From an uncultured Olsenella sp. (GTDB lineage Bacteria > Actinomycetota > Coriobacteriia > Coriobacteriales > Atopobiaceae), in NCBI GenBank assembly GCA_900316105.1, contig ONBR01000010.1, positions 17,240 to 81,239 on the forward strand: DNA of 64,000 bases, in the 5' to 3' direction. The translations under genes were made by a program, and so were the position numbers. The notes beneath the pieces are model-generated. The model saw only the letters and a list, made by a program, of their open reading frames with translations, was not told where the DNA came from and ran no database searches. How positions within the stretch are numbered: the first letter of the stretch is position 1; each line of letters begins with the position of its first letter. This document shows positions 51,489 to 60,046 of the stretch, piece by piece.

Positions 51489-52634
51489 ATGCGAGACCTC
51501 AAGGACATCCGCAACCACATAGACGAGATTGACTCCACCATCTACCAGCTCTTCCAGGAGCGCATGGACTGCGCCACCGAGGTGGCCGAGTACAAGCGCG
51601 GCACCGGAAAGCCCGTCTATGACGCCAAGCGCGAGCGCGAGAACATCCAACGTGCCGAGGAGTCAGTACGCCCCGACCTGGCTCACTATGCCGCGGTCAT
51701 GGAGTCCCTGCTCATGGAGGCCTCGCGCGACCAGCAGTATCACCAGCTGGGTCTCAGCTCGGACTCCTCGACCGTCGTCGCGGCTGCCCTGGCCTCCCAG
51801 CCACCCTACTTCCCCGAGCGCGCCTTCGTGGCCTGCCAGGGAGTCGAGGGCGCCTATGCCCAGATAGCGACCGACCGCCTCTTCAAGCACGCGAACATCG
51901 CCTACTTCGAGAACTGGGAGGGGGTCTTTTCCGCTGTGGAGCGTGGGATCTGCAAGTTCGGCGTCCTACCCATCGAGAACTCGACGGCGGGCTCGGTCAA
52001 CCACGTCTTTGACCTCATGATGCAGCACGACTTCCACATCGTCCGCACCTGCCGCCTCAAGATCGACCACAATCTCCTGGTCAAGCCCGGCACGAGCAAG
52101 AAGGACGTCCACATCGTCTACAGTCACCAGCAGGCAATCAACCAGTGCGCCGACTACCTGGCCCAGTTCAAGGACATCCGCGTGCACGTGTGCGAGAACA
52201 CCGCCGTGGCTGCCCGCATGGTGGCCGAGTCGGACCGCGACGACGTGGCGGCCCTGGCCTCGGCGGACTGCGCCGAACTCTACGGGCTCGAGATCGCGGA
52301 GCGCACCGTCCAGGATATGAAGAACAACTACACCCGCTTTGCCTGCATCGCCAAGGACCTCACGATTTACCCCGGTGCCGACCGGTCCACCTTCATGATC
52401 GCGACCCAGCACAAGCCCGGTGCCCTCTACCACGTGCTCGCTCGCTTCTCGGCATTGGACATCAATATCGTCAAGCTGGAGAGCCGCCCCATCCCCGAGC
52501 GAGAGTTCGACTTCATGTTCTACTTTGACGTGGACTGCCCGGCGGCGGCACCGGAGTTCCAGACCCTCCTCAACGCCCTCACCGACGTATGCGAGGAATT
52601 CCGCTACCTTGGATCATACTCGGAGGTCATCTAG
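51489..52634 (+). CDS. pheA: Bifunctional chorismate mutase/prephenate dehydratase (P-protein)
   Basis: It converts chorismate to phenylpyruvate for phenylalanine. The 381-residue protein has an AroQ-class chorismate mutase domain (residues 1-88: IRNHIDEIDSTIYQLFQERM, KRERENIQRA), a prephenate dehydratase domain (about 108-290: CQGVEGAYAQIA, VLPIENSTAGSVNHVFDLM, NNYTRFACIAKD) and an ACT domain (from STFMIATQHKPGALYHVLARF, ESRPIPEREFDFMFYFD) that normally binds Phe for feedback control. It lies 61 bases after aroC. Confidence 0.96.
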   Translation: MRDLKDIRNHIDEIDSTIYQLFQERMDCATEVAEYKRGTGKPVYDAKRERENIQRAEESVRPDLAHYAAVMESLLMEASRDQQYHQLGLSSDSSTVVAAALASQPPYFPERAFVACQGVEGAYAQIATDRLFKHANIAYFENWEGVFSAVERGICKFGVLPIENSTAGSVNHVFDLMMQHDFHIVRTCRLKIDHNLLVKPGTSKKDVHIVYSHQQAINQCADYLAQFKDIRVHVCENTAVAARMVAESDRDDVAALASADCAELYGLEIAERTVQDMKNNYTRFACIAKDLTIYPGADRSTFMIATQHKPGALYHVLARFSALDINIVKLESRPIPEREFDFMFYFDVDCPAAAPEFQTLLNALTDVCEEFRYLGSYSEVI

Positions 52635-53954
52635 ATGATCGAGCCCCAGAAAGACACCCTACCGACCGACGAGGAAGACTGCCAGGCACAGGTCCGCTTC
52701 GGCCTCCTGGGGAGGACCCTGGGCCACTCCTGGTCCCCCGCCATCCACGCCCAGCTGGGCTCGACCCCCTACACCCTCTTTGAGCGCGAGCCCGAGGACG
52801 TGGAGGCTTTCGTCCGCAAGGGCTCCTGGCAGGGACTCAACGTGACGATTCCCTACAAGCGTCGTGCGTATGAGCTTGCGGACGTCCGCAGCGACCGGGC
52901 CCAGCGCCTCGGGGTTGCCAACACCCTGGTACGCCGTCCCGACGGCAGCGTCTATGCCGACAACACGGACCTGGCGGGCTTCGCCTGGATGCTGGATTCC
53001 TTCTGCAAGAGGGCCCTGGGCGGCCCCGCCGGCCAGGTTCTCTCCGAAAAGCCCGTGATCGTCCTTGGGTCGGGTGGCGCCTCCCAGGCCGTCCAGGCAG
53101 CCCTTGGGGACTGCGGCGCTAGGGTGAGCGTCATCTCCCGCAAGGGAGAGGACAACTACCAAAACCTGGTGGACCGCCACGCCGACGCCGTCCTGGTCGT
53201 GAACACGACTCCCGTGGGCATGTACCCAAAGTGCCCCGCCTCTCCCCTGACAGACGAGCAGTTCCGCGGCCTCGCGGCCCTCAAGGGCGTCGTGGACGTG
53301 GTCTACAACCCTCAGCGCACGGGCATCTGCCTGCAGGCGGAACGCGCCGGGCTCCCCTACGAGTCTGGACTCTCCATGCTCGTGGGCCAGGCCTGCCGGT
53401 CCTCCGAGCAGTTCCTGGACACGACCTTCGCCGACGAACGCATCGTCGAGCTCACGAACCTCATCCGCCAGAAGTCGGGCAACGTCTACTTCATCGGCAT
53501 GCCGGGCGTGGGAAAGACCAGTGCAGCCCGCAGCCTCTCCCGCCTTCTGGGCAGGCCCTTCATCGACCTGGACGACGCCGTCCACGTGGCAGCGGGCATC
53601 ACCGCCTCCGACTACATCACCCAGCACGGAGAGGACGCCTTCCGCAAGCTGGAGAGCGAGGTGACAGCCCAGTACGGGGCAAAGTCCGGCCTCATCGTTG
53701 CCTGTGGGGGCGGTATCGTGACGCGCGAGCGCAACTACGACCTCATACACCAGAACGGGACGATCGTCCTTCTGAGACGTCCCCTGGACCAGCTCTCCAC
53801 CAAGGGCCGTCCCCTCTCAAAGAGCAGGGGCGTGGAGTCCCTGGCCAAGGAACGGGGACCTCTCTACGAGCAGTGGGCAGACCTTGCCATCGACTGCACG
53901 GGAAGCGCTGCCTCAGACGCCAGGCTGGTCCAATCCCTTCTTGGCCTCTCCTAG
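52635..53954 (+). CDS. aroEK: Shikimate dehydrogenase-shikimate kinase fusion
   Basis: A 439-residue fusion carrying out two consecutive steps. AroE (about 20-278) has FGLLGRTLGHSWSPAIHAQL, LNVTIPYKR, NTDLAGF, the NADP loop VLGSGGASQAV, and VDVVYNPQRT. AroK (about 283-439) has a P-loop FIGMPGVGKTSAARSL, the shikimate-binding FIDLDDAV, FRKLESE and the GGGIV motif. The ATG directly follows the pheA stop codon with no gap. The kinase half is of normal size and has its catalytic residues, so both activities are expected. Confidence 0.95.
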   Translation: MIEPQKDTLPTDEEDCQAQVRFGLLGRTLGHSWSPAIHAQLGSTPYTLFEREPEDVEAFVRKGSWQGLNVTIPYKRRAYELADVRSDRAQRLGVANTLVRRPDGSVYADNTDLAGFAWMLDSFCKRALGGPAGQVLSEKPVIVLGSGGASQAVQAALGDCGARVSVISRKGEDNYQNLVDRHADAVLVVNTTPVGMYPKCPASPLTDEQFRGLAALKGVVDVVYNPQRTGICLQAERAGLPYESGLSMLVGQACRSSEQFLDTTFADERIVELTNLIRQKSGNVYFIGMPGVGKTSAARSLSRLLGRPFIDLDDAVHVAAGITASDYITQHGEDAFRKLESEVTAQYGAKSGLIVACGGGIVTRERNYDLIHQNGTIVLLRRPLDQLSTKGRPLSKSRGVESLAKERGPLYEQWADLAIDCTGSAASDARLVQSLLGLS

Positions 53955-54073
53955 CGACGGCATGAGAAAACTAGGGATGTCCCTGGCCTAATGCATGGGC
54001 CACGCTTACCTAATATCGGACCGACAGGCGGTATTTTGGGCCATTCGGGCGTCTTTGCACTTTTAGAGGCGCC

Positions 54074-54079
54074 TATACT
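54074..54079 (+). promoter_or_regulatory. Possible -10 box for the EIIB-AroQ gene
   Basis: TATACT occurs 72 bases before the chosen start in the 196-base gap after aroEK. The -35 region at 17-base spacing (GTCTTT) is weak. If used, transcription would begin near 54086, which supports the ATG at 54151 over a TTG at 54079. Confidence 0.35.
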
Positions 54080-54150
54080 TGCCAACAGATATTGACAGAA
54101 TGAAGCATTCAACAGCCGCAAGGGGCGCGGCTGCCTATTCGGGGGCACCC

Positions 54151-55152
54151 ATGACCACACATGACGTTGCCGCTCGCGTCCTCCAGAGCGTGGGTGGCAG
54201 GGAAAACCTGCTGACGAACAACCTCTGCATGACAAGGCTGCGCCTGACCGTGCTCGATCCAAAGAAGGTCGACCGCGACAAGTTGGGCAACATTTCGGGC
54301 GTGCTGGGCACCGTCAGTCGTGGCGCCAACGGCATCGAGGTCATCTTTGGACCTGGTGGTGTCCGCACGATCTACGAGAGCCTCTGCGAGATCATCGGCC
54401 AGAACCCCGACGATGGTGGCGAAACCGCTGTCGGCACCCAGACTCGCGCGAAGGGCATCAAGGTCCGCATCCTAGGCCCCAATGACAGGGCCGACTTCAG
54501 GCACCATATTCAGTTTGACGAGACCTCTTCTGCAAAGGCAGAGTCTCCCGCAGGCAGCGGCAAGGCAACAGCCCGTCCGACCAATGAACTATCCAGCCTC
54601 CTGGGACTCGCAGAAGAGGAACAGGGGGCCGACGAGGCTCCCATGAGCGTGTCGCGATTCGAAGACTCCGAAAAGGGGGCTCAGAAGCCCCAGCAGGCCA
54701 AAGCAAAGGTCGGCCCCCGCCTTCTGGTCATCAACGGTCCCAACATCAACATGCTGGGCATACGCGAGCCGGGCATCTACGGCAGGGAGGACTTCGCCCA
54801 CCTGGTGGCCCTGTGCAAGAAGGTCGCAGAGGAGGCAGGCTTCTCCAAGTGCACCTGCTTCCAATCCAACCACGAGGGCGACCTGGTAGACGCCATCCAG
54901 GAGGCCTACGGCAACTACGACGGCATCGTCATCAACCCCGCCGCCTACACCCATACCTCCGTGGCAATACTGGATGCGCTAAAGGCCGTATCGATCCCCG
55001 CCATCGAGGTACACATATCCAAGGTCAGCGAACGAGAGGACTTCCGTCAGGTCTCCTATGTGCGGGCCGCGTGCTTCGAGACCATCACGGGTATGGGTAT
55101 CAGGGGCTACGCCAAGGCCATTCACGACATGGCCAGCTACCTGAGCAAGTAG
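54151..55152 (+). CDS. aroQ: PTS EIIB domain fused to type II 3-dehydroquinate dehydratase
   Basis: A 333-residue two-domain protein. Residues 4-80 match a glucose-family PTS EIIB domain, with phospho-acceptor Cys26 in NNLCMTRLRLTV, preceded by VLQSVGGRENLL and followed by GANGIEVIFGPGGVRTIYESL. A variable charged linker spans about 85-188. Residues 190-333 form a complete type II dehydroquinase: LLVINGPNINMLGIREPGIYG with the catalytic Tyr, SNHEGDLVDAIQEA, VINPAAYTHTS with the catalytic His, IEVHISKVSEREDFR. The start at 54151 has GGGGGCACCC. The dehydratase supplies the shikimate step otherwise missing from the upstream operon. The EIIB half has no partner EIIA or EIIC nearby. Confidence 0.93.
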   Translation: MTTHDVAARVLQSVGGRENLLTNNLCMTRLRLTVLDPKKVDRDKLGNISGVLGTVSRGANGIEVIFGPGGVRTIYESLCEIIGQNPDDGGETAVGTQTRAKGIKVRILGPNDRADFRHHIQFDETSSAKAESPAGSGKATARPTNELSSLLGLAEEEQGADEAPMSVSRFEDSEKGAQKPQQAKAKVGPRLLVINGPNINMLGIREPGIYGREDFAHLVALCKKVAEEAGFSKCTCFQSNHEGDLVDAIQEAYGNYDGIVINPAAYTHTSVAILDALKAVSIPAIEVHISKVSEREDFRQVSYVRAACFETITGMGIRGYAKAIHDMASYLSK

Positions 55153-55170
55153 TCACCGCATTTGTCCGTA

Positions 55171-55209
55171 GGGGGTACTCCCTTATGGATAAGGGGTACT
55201 CCCTTTTGG
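55171..55209. repeat. Tandem GGGGTACTCCCTT repeats
   Basis: GGGGTACTCCCTT occurs twice, 20 bases apart, in the 69-base gap between two convergent genes. The centre, CCCTTATGGATAAGGG, is a perfect palindrome. No T-run follows. It could be a bidirectional terminator-like or REP-like element. Confidence 0.55.
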
Positions 55210-55221
55210 CTATTGGAATGG

Positions 55222-55830
55222 CTAGTCTTCCTCGCGACGGCACTGCCAGACCGCAGAGTCACTGACCAGGAGGTCCACGGGCTCATCATGCTCGTCGATG
55301 GGCAGGGGGTTTCCGCTGACCTGCAAGGCACGGACCAAGCCAATCTTCAAGCCATGGAAGGTCTTGAGAAAATTGTCATAGTAACCGGCACCATAGCCGA
55401 TCCTATAGCCCCTAGCATCAAAGACCAGGCCGGGTACCAGACAGACCGCATCAGCCATCTGGTCCTCCCCCACCACCGGACAGGTCCGTGGATCGGGTTC
55501 GTCTGCCCCGCAGGCACCAGGCAGTAGGCCGTCCAGAGATTCTACGAGGCGGTACTCCAACGAAACGTCACCATCGATGTGACGCGGCAGGGCAACCTTG
55601 CGACCGGCATTCAGCGCCTCTCGGATCAGGGGACGGTCGTCTATCTCCTCGCGGCTGGGAAAGTAGGCCAAGAGCAAGGGGGCGGTACGAATTTCCTTGA
55701 GAACCTTGGCATGCAGGAGGACATCCCTGTCAACGCGTGACCTATGACTAGGGGACATCCTCAGCTGAAGGGCACTATAACCATTTCTCAGTGCGCCCTT
55801 GCTTGCGTCTTCTCCGTAGGAACTCGCCAT
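55222..55830 (-). CDS. 5-formyltetrahydrofolate cyclo-ligase family protein
   Basis: It converts 5-formyl-THF to 5,10-methenyl-THF using ATP. The 202-residue protein shows the substrate loop LLAYFPSREEIDD, VALPRHIDGDVSLEYRLV, and the glycine-rich C-terminal FDARGYRIGYGAGYYDNFL, the strongest family signature. AGGGGG precedes the ATG. It is divergent from the YgjP-like gene and converges on the EIIB-AroQ gene. Confidence 0.9.
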   Translation of the reverse strand: MASSYGEDASKGALRNGYSALQLRMSPSHRSRVDRDVLLHAKVLKEIRTAPLLLAYFPSREEIDDRPLIREALNAGRKVALPRHIDGDVSLEYRLVESLDGLLPGACGADEPDPRTCPVVGEDQMADAVCLVPGLVFDARGYRIGYGAGYYDNFLKTFHGLKIGLVRALQVSGNPLPIDEHDEPVDLLVSDSAVWQCRREED

Positions 55831-55916
55831 CTGACCCCCTCTCCATCTGCCTTAACCATAGCGCATTTGCCCTCTGCTACCATCGAGGCAATGTCGATGT
55901 AATGGGAAGTATTCAA

Positions 55917-56663
55917 ATGAACACGAAACGAAACGTGGCACATTCTACGCTCGTCGTAGATGGGCTGCCCATTGAGCTCCATCGAGGCGGGGTTCGTAGG
56001 GTGAACCTCCGCATCAGGTCCGATGGCTCCGTTCGCATGAGTGCCCCCTACCGCGTGCCAAGGGTGGAGCTTGAGTCCTTCGTGCGCGAACGGCAAGCTT
56101 GGATAGAGGCCCAGCTGTCGCGCATTCGCAATCGAGGGGACCTACAGGAAGCGCTATGGTCAGATGGCGCTCTTGTGTCGATCCTGGGAAAGCCCTATAC
56201 GCTCAGGCTCCTAGGGGCCGCCGTATCCGCATCGGCGCGCCGAGTGACTCGTCTGGCATGGATCGATGGGGAGAGACTGAATATAGGCATTTCTCCCGAG
56301 GCTACGGCATCGGAGGTGCGTCAGGCAGTCATCCCCCTCGTAAAGCCCCTCCTGAGGGCCCAGGTGGAGCGAATCTTCTCGGCTTACGAGCCTCTTATGA
56401 ACGTTCGTCACTCGAAGCTCTCCCTGCGAGAGATGACCAGCCGCTGGGGCTCCTGCAACGTACGCAGCCACAACATATCAATCAACGTGGAGCTGGCCTT
56501 TCGGCCTCCCGAATGCCTGGAGTGCGTGGTCGTTCACGAGCTCTGTCACCTCCTGGAGCCAAGCCACAATGCCAGCTTCCACGCCCTCATGGACCACTAC
56601 TACCCTAACTGGCGCCCTGCCCAGAGGATGCTGGATGAGAATCCCCCACTCGGCAAGCGCTAG
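55917..56663 (+). CDS. YgjP/DUF45-type zinc metallopeptidase
   Basis: A 248-residue protein of the YgjP-like metallopeptidase family. The zinc motif HELCHLLEPSHNASFHALMDHYYPNW (HExxH plus a downstream His) is complete, and is preceded by LREMTSRWGSCNVRSHNISINVELAF, the conserved region of DUF45. The N-terminus (VDGLPIELHRGGVRRVNLRIRSDGSVRMSAPYRV) also fits. The start at 55917 has GGGAAG at suitable spacing; ATG at 55902 is an alternative. Physiological substrates are unknown. Confidence 0.88.
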   Translation: MNTKRNVAHSTLVVDGLPIELHRGGVRRVNLRIRSDGSVRMSAPYRVPRVELESFVRERQAWIEAQLSRIRNRGDLQEALWSDGALVSILGKPYTLRLLGAAVSASARRVTRLAWIDGERLNIGISPEATASEVRQAVIPLVKPLLRAQVERIFSAYEPLMNVRHSKLSLREMTSRWGSCNVRSHNISINVELAFRPPECLECVVVHELCHLLEPSHNASFHALMDHYYPNWRPAQRMLDENPPLGKR

Positions 56664-56786
56664 CCTGGCGTTTTGCCGTACCATAGAGAACTGATTGTGA
56701 CGGTATGGCATCGTCCGCTGTCGCAAGACAACATGGCGGCAGAAGTGCGAAACCGTCACACCGTGCGAGACATAAGGAGACTTCAC

Positions 56787-57839
56787 ATGCCAAACGAGGG
56801 CAGCTACGAAGCGGCGCTCAAGCGCAGCAAGCAGGTAGAGGACGACATCGCGGCAGGCAACGCCGGCAAGTACACGATGCTCACGGGCGATCGTCCCACA
56901 GGCCGCCTCCACATGGGCCACTACTTCGGCACCATCAAGGAGCGTGTCCGTCTGCAGGAGGCTGGCGTCAACACCAACATCATCATCGCCGACTACCAGG
57001 TCATCACCGACCGCGACACCACCGAGCACATCCAGGACAACGTCTACAACATGGTCATGGACTACCTGGCCTGTGGCATCGACCCCGAAAAGACGATGAT
57101 CTTTACCCACTCGGCCGTTCCCGCGGAGAACCAGCTCATGCTCCCCTTCCTCTCCCTGGTGACCGAGGCCGAGCTCCTGCGCAACCCCACGGTCAAGGCC
57201 GAGCAGGCAGCGTCGGGCCACTCCCTCACGGGTCTCCTTCTGACCTACCCCGTTCACCAGGCCTGCGACATCCTCTTCTGCAAGGGCAACGTCGTCCCCG
57301 TGGGTCGCGACCAGCTTCCCCACATCGAGGTCACCTCAAAGATCGCCCGTCGTTTCAATGAGCGCTACGGCAAGGTCTTCCCCGAGGTCACGGGCCTATT
57401 GGGCACCGCCACCCTCATCCCCGGCCTGGACGGTCGCAAGATGAGCAAGTCCTACGGCAACGCCATCTCCATCTCCATGACCGAGCAGGAGACCGCCAAG
57501 CTCATCAAGAAGTCAAAGACCGATTCCGAGCGCAACATCACCTTTGACCCCGAGAACCGCCCCGGTGTCTCCGCCCTCCTCACCACAGCAGGCATCTGCA
57601 CCGGCCGTGACCCCAAGGAGATCGCAGACGAGATTGGCATGGGCGGCTCTGGTCAGCTCAAGAAGTACGTGACCCAGGCAGTCAACGACTACTTTGCCCC
57701 CATCCGCGAGCGCAGGCACCAGTACGAGGAGGACCTGGACTACGTAAAGGACGTCCTCCACGAGGGCAACCGCAAGGCCAACGAGATTGCCCAAAAGACC
57801 CTGCAGGAGGTCCGCGAAGCCATGGGCATGGTCTACTAG
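56787..57839 (+). CDS. trpS: Tryptophan--tRNA ligase
   Basis: A class I synthetase, 350 residues. It has TGDRPTGRLHMGHYFGTIKERV (HIGH-like), VPVGRDQLPHIEVTSKIARRFN, and the KMSKS motif in GLDGRKMSKSYGNAI. AAGGAG precedes the ATG at 56787. The length and the GRLHMGHYFG spacing fit the form common in Firmicutes and Actinobacteria. No T-box or Trp leader was seen upstream. Confidence 0.97.
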   Translation: MPNEGSYEAALKRSKQVEDDIAAGNAGKYTMLTGDRPTGRLHMGHYFGTIKERVRLQEAGVNTNIIIADYQVITDRDTTEHIQDNVYNMVMDYLACGIDPEKTMIFTHSAVPAENQLMLPFLSLVTEAELLRNPTVKAEQAASGHSLTGLLLTYPVHQACDILFCKGNVVPVGRDQLPHIEVTSKIARRFNERYGKVFPEVTGLLGTATLIPGLDGRKMSKSYGNAISISMTEQETAKLIKKSKTDSERNITFDPENRPGVSALLTTAGICTGRDPKEIADEIGMGGSGQLKKYVTQAVNDYFAPIRERRHQYEEDLDYVKDVLHEGNRKANEIAQKTLQEVREAMGMVY

Positions 57840-57853
57840 CCTTGTCCACCTGA

Positions 57854-57927
57854 GGCCCCGGCACTTTGCCCCAGCGCTTAGACAACGCGCTTCGCGCGAA
57901 CTGCGCCTGGGACAAAGTGCCGGGGCC
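57854..57927. repeat. Long inverted repeat IR1 downstream of trpS
   Basis: GGCCCCGGCACTTTG pairs perfectly with CAAAGTGCCGGGGCC at the other end, and an inner stem (GCGCGAAGCGC on the minus strand) sits in the loop. It follows the trpS stop by 14 bases and is followed by CTTCTTG, so it may end trpS transcripts. It is one of five such elements within 2.3 kb. Confidence 0.7.
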
Positions 57928-58016
57928 TTCTTGTTGGCAGGACTCACAGGTGGCATAGTCATTTCCTCGCGCACCTACTGCACGGCCTTTTCTAAGGCCT
58001 CCAACGAGTATTGAAT

Positions 58017-58045
58017 GTGACAATTACCATTGGGGTAATTGTCAC
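58017..58045 (+). repeat. 29-bp palindrome of the GTGACAATT family, second copy
   Basis: A perfect palindrome with 12-base arms GTGACAATTACC. It has the same length and outer arms as the one at 4571. On the plus strand it is followed by ATTTTTT, so here it could also act as a terminator ahead of the DUF2200 gene. The two copies differ by matched changes in both arms, which keep the stem intact. Confidence 0.75.
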
Positions 58046-58069
58046 ATTTTTTATAGATAAGAGGACACC

Positions 58070-58420
58070 GTGCCACGGAAGAGTATTTTTGAAATGTCCT
58101 TTGCAAAGGTCTATCAAGCTCTTATAAATAAAGCCGAGCGAAAGGGTCGGACGGAGGACGAGGTGAATGAGCTCAGCTCGTGGCTCCTGGGCTACTCCCC
58201 CTCCCAGATCCAAGGCCTCAAGGAGTCAGACCTAAGCTATGGAGACTTCTTCCGCCAAGCCCCAAACCCTAACCCTAAAGCTCAACTTATAGATGGCTCA
58301 ATATGCGGAATCAAGATTCAGGAGATAAAAGACCCGCTCATGAGGCAGGTTAGAGTCTTGGACAAGCTGGTAGATGACCTGGCAAAAGGCAAGTCCATCG
58401 AAAAGATAACCCTAAAGTAA
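58070..58420 (+). CDS. DUF2200 family protein
   Basis: A 116-residue protein matching DUF2200 throughout: IFEMSFAKVYQALINKAERKGRTEDEVNELSSWLLGY, the short FFRQAPNPNPKAQLIDGSICG, and KDPLMRQVRVLDKLVDDLAKGKSIEKI. The start is GTG at 58070 with AAGAGG ahead. No catalytic motif is visible and the family has no known function. Lower GC than its neighbours and a repeat-rich surrounding hint at recent acquisition, which is not proven. Confidence 0.85.
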   Translation: MPRKSIFEMSFAKVYQALINKAERKGRTEDEVNELSSWLLGYSPSQIQGLKESDLSYGDFFRQAPNPNPKAQLIDGSICGIKIQEIKDPLMRQVRVLDKLVDDLAKGKSIEKITLK

Positions 58421-58497
58421 GTCTAAAGTACTGCGAGAACTAAGAGTCTCAACCACAACTTGACGGTTTGCAAAGTAGGTAATTCAACTTCGATAAC

Positions 58498-58560
58498 GAC
58501 TCCCCTCAGGCCTGCGTAAAAGGTGCGAAGCGCGATTTTTACGCAGGCCTGAGGGGAGTC
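58498..58560. repeat. Long inverted repeat IR2
   Basis: Perfect 24-base arms beginning GACTCCCCTCAGGCCTGC surround a 14-base loop, GGTGCGAAGCGCGA. The loop itself holds a GCGAAGC mini-hairpin. Confidence 0.85.
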
Positions 58561-58621
58561 TCCAATTTCTCCGTCACGACTATCTGTAAGATGCCCTTAT
58601 GTTTTTACATTTATAAATAAA

Positions 58622-58691
58622 CGCCCTGTCCGCTGGCATTTCTATAAAGAGTGCGAAGCACGATTTTATAGAAATGACAGCGGGCAGGGCG
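58622..58691. repeat. Long inverted repeat IR3
   Basis: Nearly perfect arms of about 27 bases, beginning CGCCCTGTCCGCTG and ending CAGCGGGCAGGGCG, enclose the loop GAGTGCGAAGCACGA. The loop stem is GTGC/GCAC here, with GTGCGAAGCGC at the equivalent place in IR2. Confidence 0.85.
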
Positions 58692-58760
58692 ATACCAACT
58701 TCTTCCCCGTCTCGGTTCACCGTGCGCGGTGCTGACGCCTGCAGCCAGCATACGCGAGAG

Positions 58761-58833
58761 CCCCGGCCGTTTTGTCTCGGGGGTTTCTGAGCGGCGAGGC
58801 CGCGAAGTGAGCGAGTGACAAAAACGGCCGGGG
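58761..58833. repeat. Long inverted repeat IR4 downstream of arcB
   Basis: CCCCGGCCGTTTTGTC pairs with GACAAAAACGGCCGGGG across a 40-base centre containing GGCCGCGAAGTG. It follows the arcB stop on the minus strand and may terminate the arginine deiminase transcript. Confidence 0.75.
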
Positions 58834-58857
58834 CCCGATCAGGTCTGTGTGCAGGCG

Positions 58858-59853
58858 CTACTTCAGCGTCGCGTACATGACTGCCTTGATTGTGTGCATG
58901 CGGTTCTCGGCCTCGTCGAAGACCTTGGAGGCTCGGGACTCAAAGACCTCGTCCGTGACCTCCATTTCGGTGATGCCGAACTTCTTGGCAACCTCAGCGC
59001 CCTTCTTGGTCTTTGTGTCGTGGAAGGAGGGCAGGCAGTGGAGGAAGATACAGTCATCCTGTGCCTGGGCCATCACGTCTGAGGTCACGCGGTAGGGCTC
59101 CATCAGGGGGATGCGCTCCTTGTAGAGCTCGTCGGGCTCGCCCATGGAGACCCAGATGTCCGTGTAAATAACGGAGGAGTCCTTGACGCCCTCATGCACG
59201 TCCTCGGTCAGGAGGATTGTGCTGCCGTTCTGGTCGGCAATCTCCCTGCACTGAGCGACGAGCTCGTCAGCGGGCATGTTGGATTTGGGTCCGCAGGCCA
59301 CGAAGTTGATGCCCAGCTTTGCGCATACGACCATGAGGGAGTTCCCCACATTGTTGCCCGCATCACCCATGAAGGTCAGGGTACGGCCCTTGATATCGCC
59401 GTTGAAGTTCTCCTTCATAGTCAGGATGTCGGCCAGCATCTGGGTGGGGTGGAACTCATTGGTCAGGCCGTTCCAGACAGGCACGCCCGAATACCTAGCC
59501 AGGTCCTCCACGATGGTCTGCTCGAAGCCTCGGTACTCGATGCCGTCATAGATGCGGCCGAGGACGCGGGCCGTGTCGGCAATGGACTCCTTATGGCCGA
59601 TCTGGGAGCCAGAGGGATCCAGGTAGGTACAACCCATGCCCAGATCGTAAGCACCGACCTCAAATGAGCTGCGGGTGCGCGTGGAAGTCTTCTCGAAGAT
59701 CAGGGCGACGTTCTTTCCCTCCAGATAGCGGTGGGGAACGCCGGCGCGCTTCATGCGCTTGAAGTCAGCAGAAAGATCAAGGAGGTAGTTAATCTCGTCC
59801 GTAGAGAAGTCCAGCAGCTTGAGGAAGCTACGACCACGCAGATTGACACCCAT
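58858..59853 (-). CDS. arcB: Ornithine carbamoyltransferase (catabolic type)
   Basis: The second step of the arginine deiminase pathway, splitting citrulline to ornithine and carbamoyl phosphate. The 331-residue protein has the carbamoyl-phosphate motif [13 protein letters not shown], the [12 protein letters not shown] segment, and [14 protein letters not shown]. Assignment to the catabolic form rests on its position after arcA. GAAAGGA precedes the ATG at 59853. No arcC or arcD lies nearby. A 280-base gap with an inverted repeat separates it from arcA. Confidence 0.94.
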   Translation of the reverse strand: MGVNLRGRSFLKLLDFSTDEINYLLDLSADFKRMKRAGVPHRYLEGKNVALIFEKTSTRTRSSFEVGAYDLGMGCTYLDPSGSQIGHKESIADTARVLGRIYDGIEYRGFEQTIVEDLARYSGVPVWNGLTNEFHPTQMLADILTMKENFNGDIKGRTLTFMGDAGNNVGNSLMVVCAKLGINFVACGPKSNMPADELVAQCREIADQNGSTILLTEDVHEGVKDSSVIYTDIWVSMGEPDELYKERIPLMEPYRVTSDVMAQAQDDCIFLHCLPSFHDTKTKKGAEVAKKFGITEMEVTDEVFESRASKVFDEAENRMHTIKAVMYATLK

Positions 59854-60046
59854 TGCAAATCCTTTCGTCAGGACCAAATAACCAATCACGAATCTATGAG
59901 TATGCCAGTACTTTCAGCCAACTACCCCACCCACACCAAAAAGAAACACCCGGGAGACATTCAAGAAGGCCTGCGAAGCGCGAACCGTCTTCTCCCCACC
60001 CTAATAGGGCGGAGCCCGAGAGCCTCAAGGGGATTCCATGGGTCGG

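Larger units (their letters stand above)
58421..58857. other. Repeat-rich gap between DUF2200 gene and arcB
   Basis: This 437-base gap contains no convincing gene. It holds three long inverted repeats, listed separately at 58498, 58622 and 58761, separated by short AT-rich spacers. Confidence 0.7.

Noticed and set aside
56664..56786. Possible tryptophan-responsive leader before trpS
   Set aside because: The short frames here carry at most one Trp codon and no terminator hairpin follows.
58498..58833. Integron or transposon ends
   Set aside because: The inverted repeats are self-complementary hairpins with unrelated arms, there is no recombinase or transposase gene nearby, and no target duplication was seen.
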